A DNA stretch of 64,000 nucleotides from Flagellimonas marinaquae (lineage in GTDB: Bacteria > Bacteroidota > Bacteroidia > Flavobacteriales > Flavobacteriaceae): NCBI RefSeq assembly GCF_023716465.1, contig NZ_CP092415.1:2767501-2831500 (forward strand). The letters run 5' to 3'. Shown here one piece after another: positions 63,840 through 64,000 of this stretch. Position 1 is the first letter of the stretch. Each line of letters opens with the position of its first letter. Both the position numbers and the translations under genes were made by a program. Under the pieces are notes generated by a model. It did no database searches. It was not told where the DNA came from and saw only the letters and a program-made list of their open reading frames with translations.

Positions 63840-64000
63840 ATGGGCCAAAAAAGTTTTACAAACGAAACCTACCTCATTGAACAGCTGCAAAATGGCTGTA
63901 AAGAGGCCTATGCCCACTTGTTTGGCCTATACCATAGGGAGTTGTGCAATTATATGACTGCAATTTCGGGTAACCAAAAAGCTGCAGAGGATATTGCCCA
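63840..64000 (+). CDS. ECF sigma-70 family sigma factor, N-terminal part (partial)
   Basis: The gene starts at ATG 63840 and runs off the window. The 53 codons visible read as sigma region 2: IEQLQNGCKEAYAHLFGLYH, then ELCNYMTAISG and the start of the AAEDIAQ motif. By analogy with the other loci here it probably heads another FecR/SusC/SusD operon beyond the window. Confidence 0.85.
   Translation, partial: MGQKSFTNETYLIEQLQNGCKEAYAHLFGLYHRELCNYMTAISGNQKAAEDIA

Overview
The window reads as chromosome of a marine Bacteroidota bacterium, most likely a Flavobacteriaceae member. The signs are SusC/SusD outer-membrane pairs controlled by FecR/ECF sigma factors, SprB-like repeats with a type IX secretion (T9SS) type B sorting domain, Bacteroidota-style promoters of the TAnnTTTG type, an AT-leaning composition, and little evidence of Shine-Dalgarno sites. 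I saw no tRNA, rRNA, CRISPR array, insertion sequence or phage gene. Family names come from reading the proteins, not from database searches.

Layout. (1) 1-8904 (+): a compact carbohydrate operon. It holds the end of a VCBS/FG-GAP protein, a ROK sugar kinase fused to a class I mannose-6-phosphate isomerase-like protein, a sugar/H+ symporter, a sialate O-acetylesterase-like SGNH esterase, and two tandem paralogs of a DUF5005-like propeller family. A convergent GntR/UTRA regulator (8906-9664) closes it. (2) 9915-17325 (+): a FecR anti-sigma factor placed before its ECF sigma factor, then SusC, a divergent SusD, and a secreted NPP-type phosphodiesterase overlapping susD, ending at a perfect hairpin. 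(3) 17534-22667 (+): a soluble histidine kinase and NtrC-type sigma-54 activator, a small Cys-rich protein, glutamate dehydrogenase, a Gre-like factor and a small unknown protein.

(4) 22821-38213: a divergent utilisation locus and the most interesting part. Leftward: a GH63-like glycosidase lipoprotein, a 1008-residue fusion of a hydroxylysine-kinase-like domain, an M23 metallopeptidase and an AGXT2L-type phospho-lyase, and a GH2 beta-galactosidase. Rightward: ECF sigma, FecR, SusC and SusD. The enzymes match, step by step, what is needed to dismantle glucosyl-alpha-1,2-galactosyl-beta-hydroxylysine, the glycan unit of collagen. I propose this as a dedicated pathway for collagen-type glycosylated hydroxylysine.

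(5) 38395-54079: a transglutaminase-like protein, a 4119-residue T9SS type B surface adhesin, and a tandem paralog of its N-terminal quarter that lacks the repeats and sorting domain. (6) 54128-59241 (-): a DUF6607 protein, an ankyrin-repeat protein, a DUF2271 protein and a PepSY/flavodoxin/FNR membrane reductase, probably a metal or siderophore reductase module. (7) 59468-63428: a TesA-like esterase divergent from a LolD/YbbA-like ATPase and YbbP/FtsX-like permease, the arrangement known from E. coli. (8) 63840-64000: the start of another ECF sigma factor.
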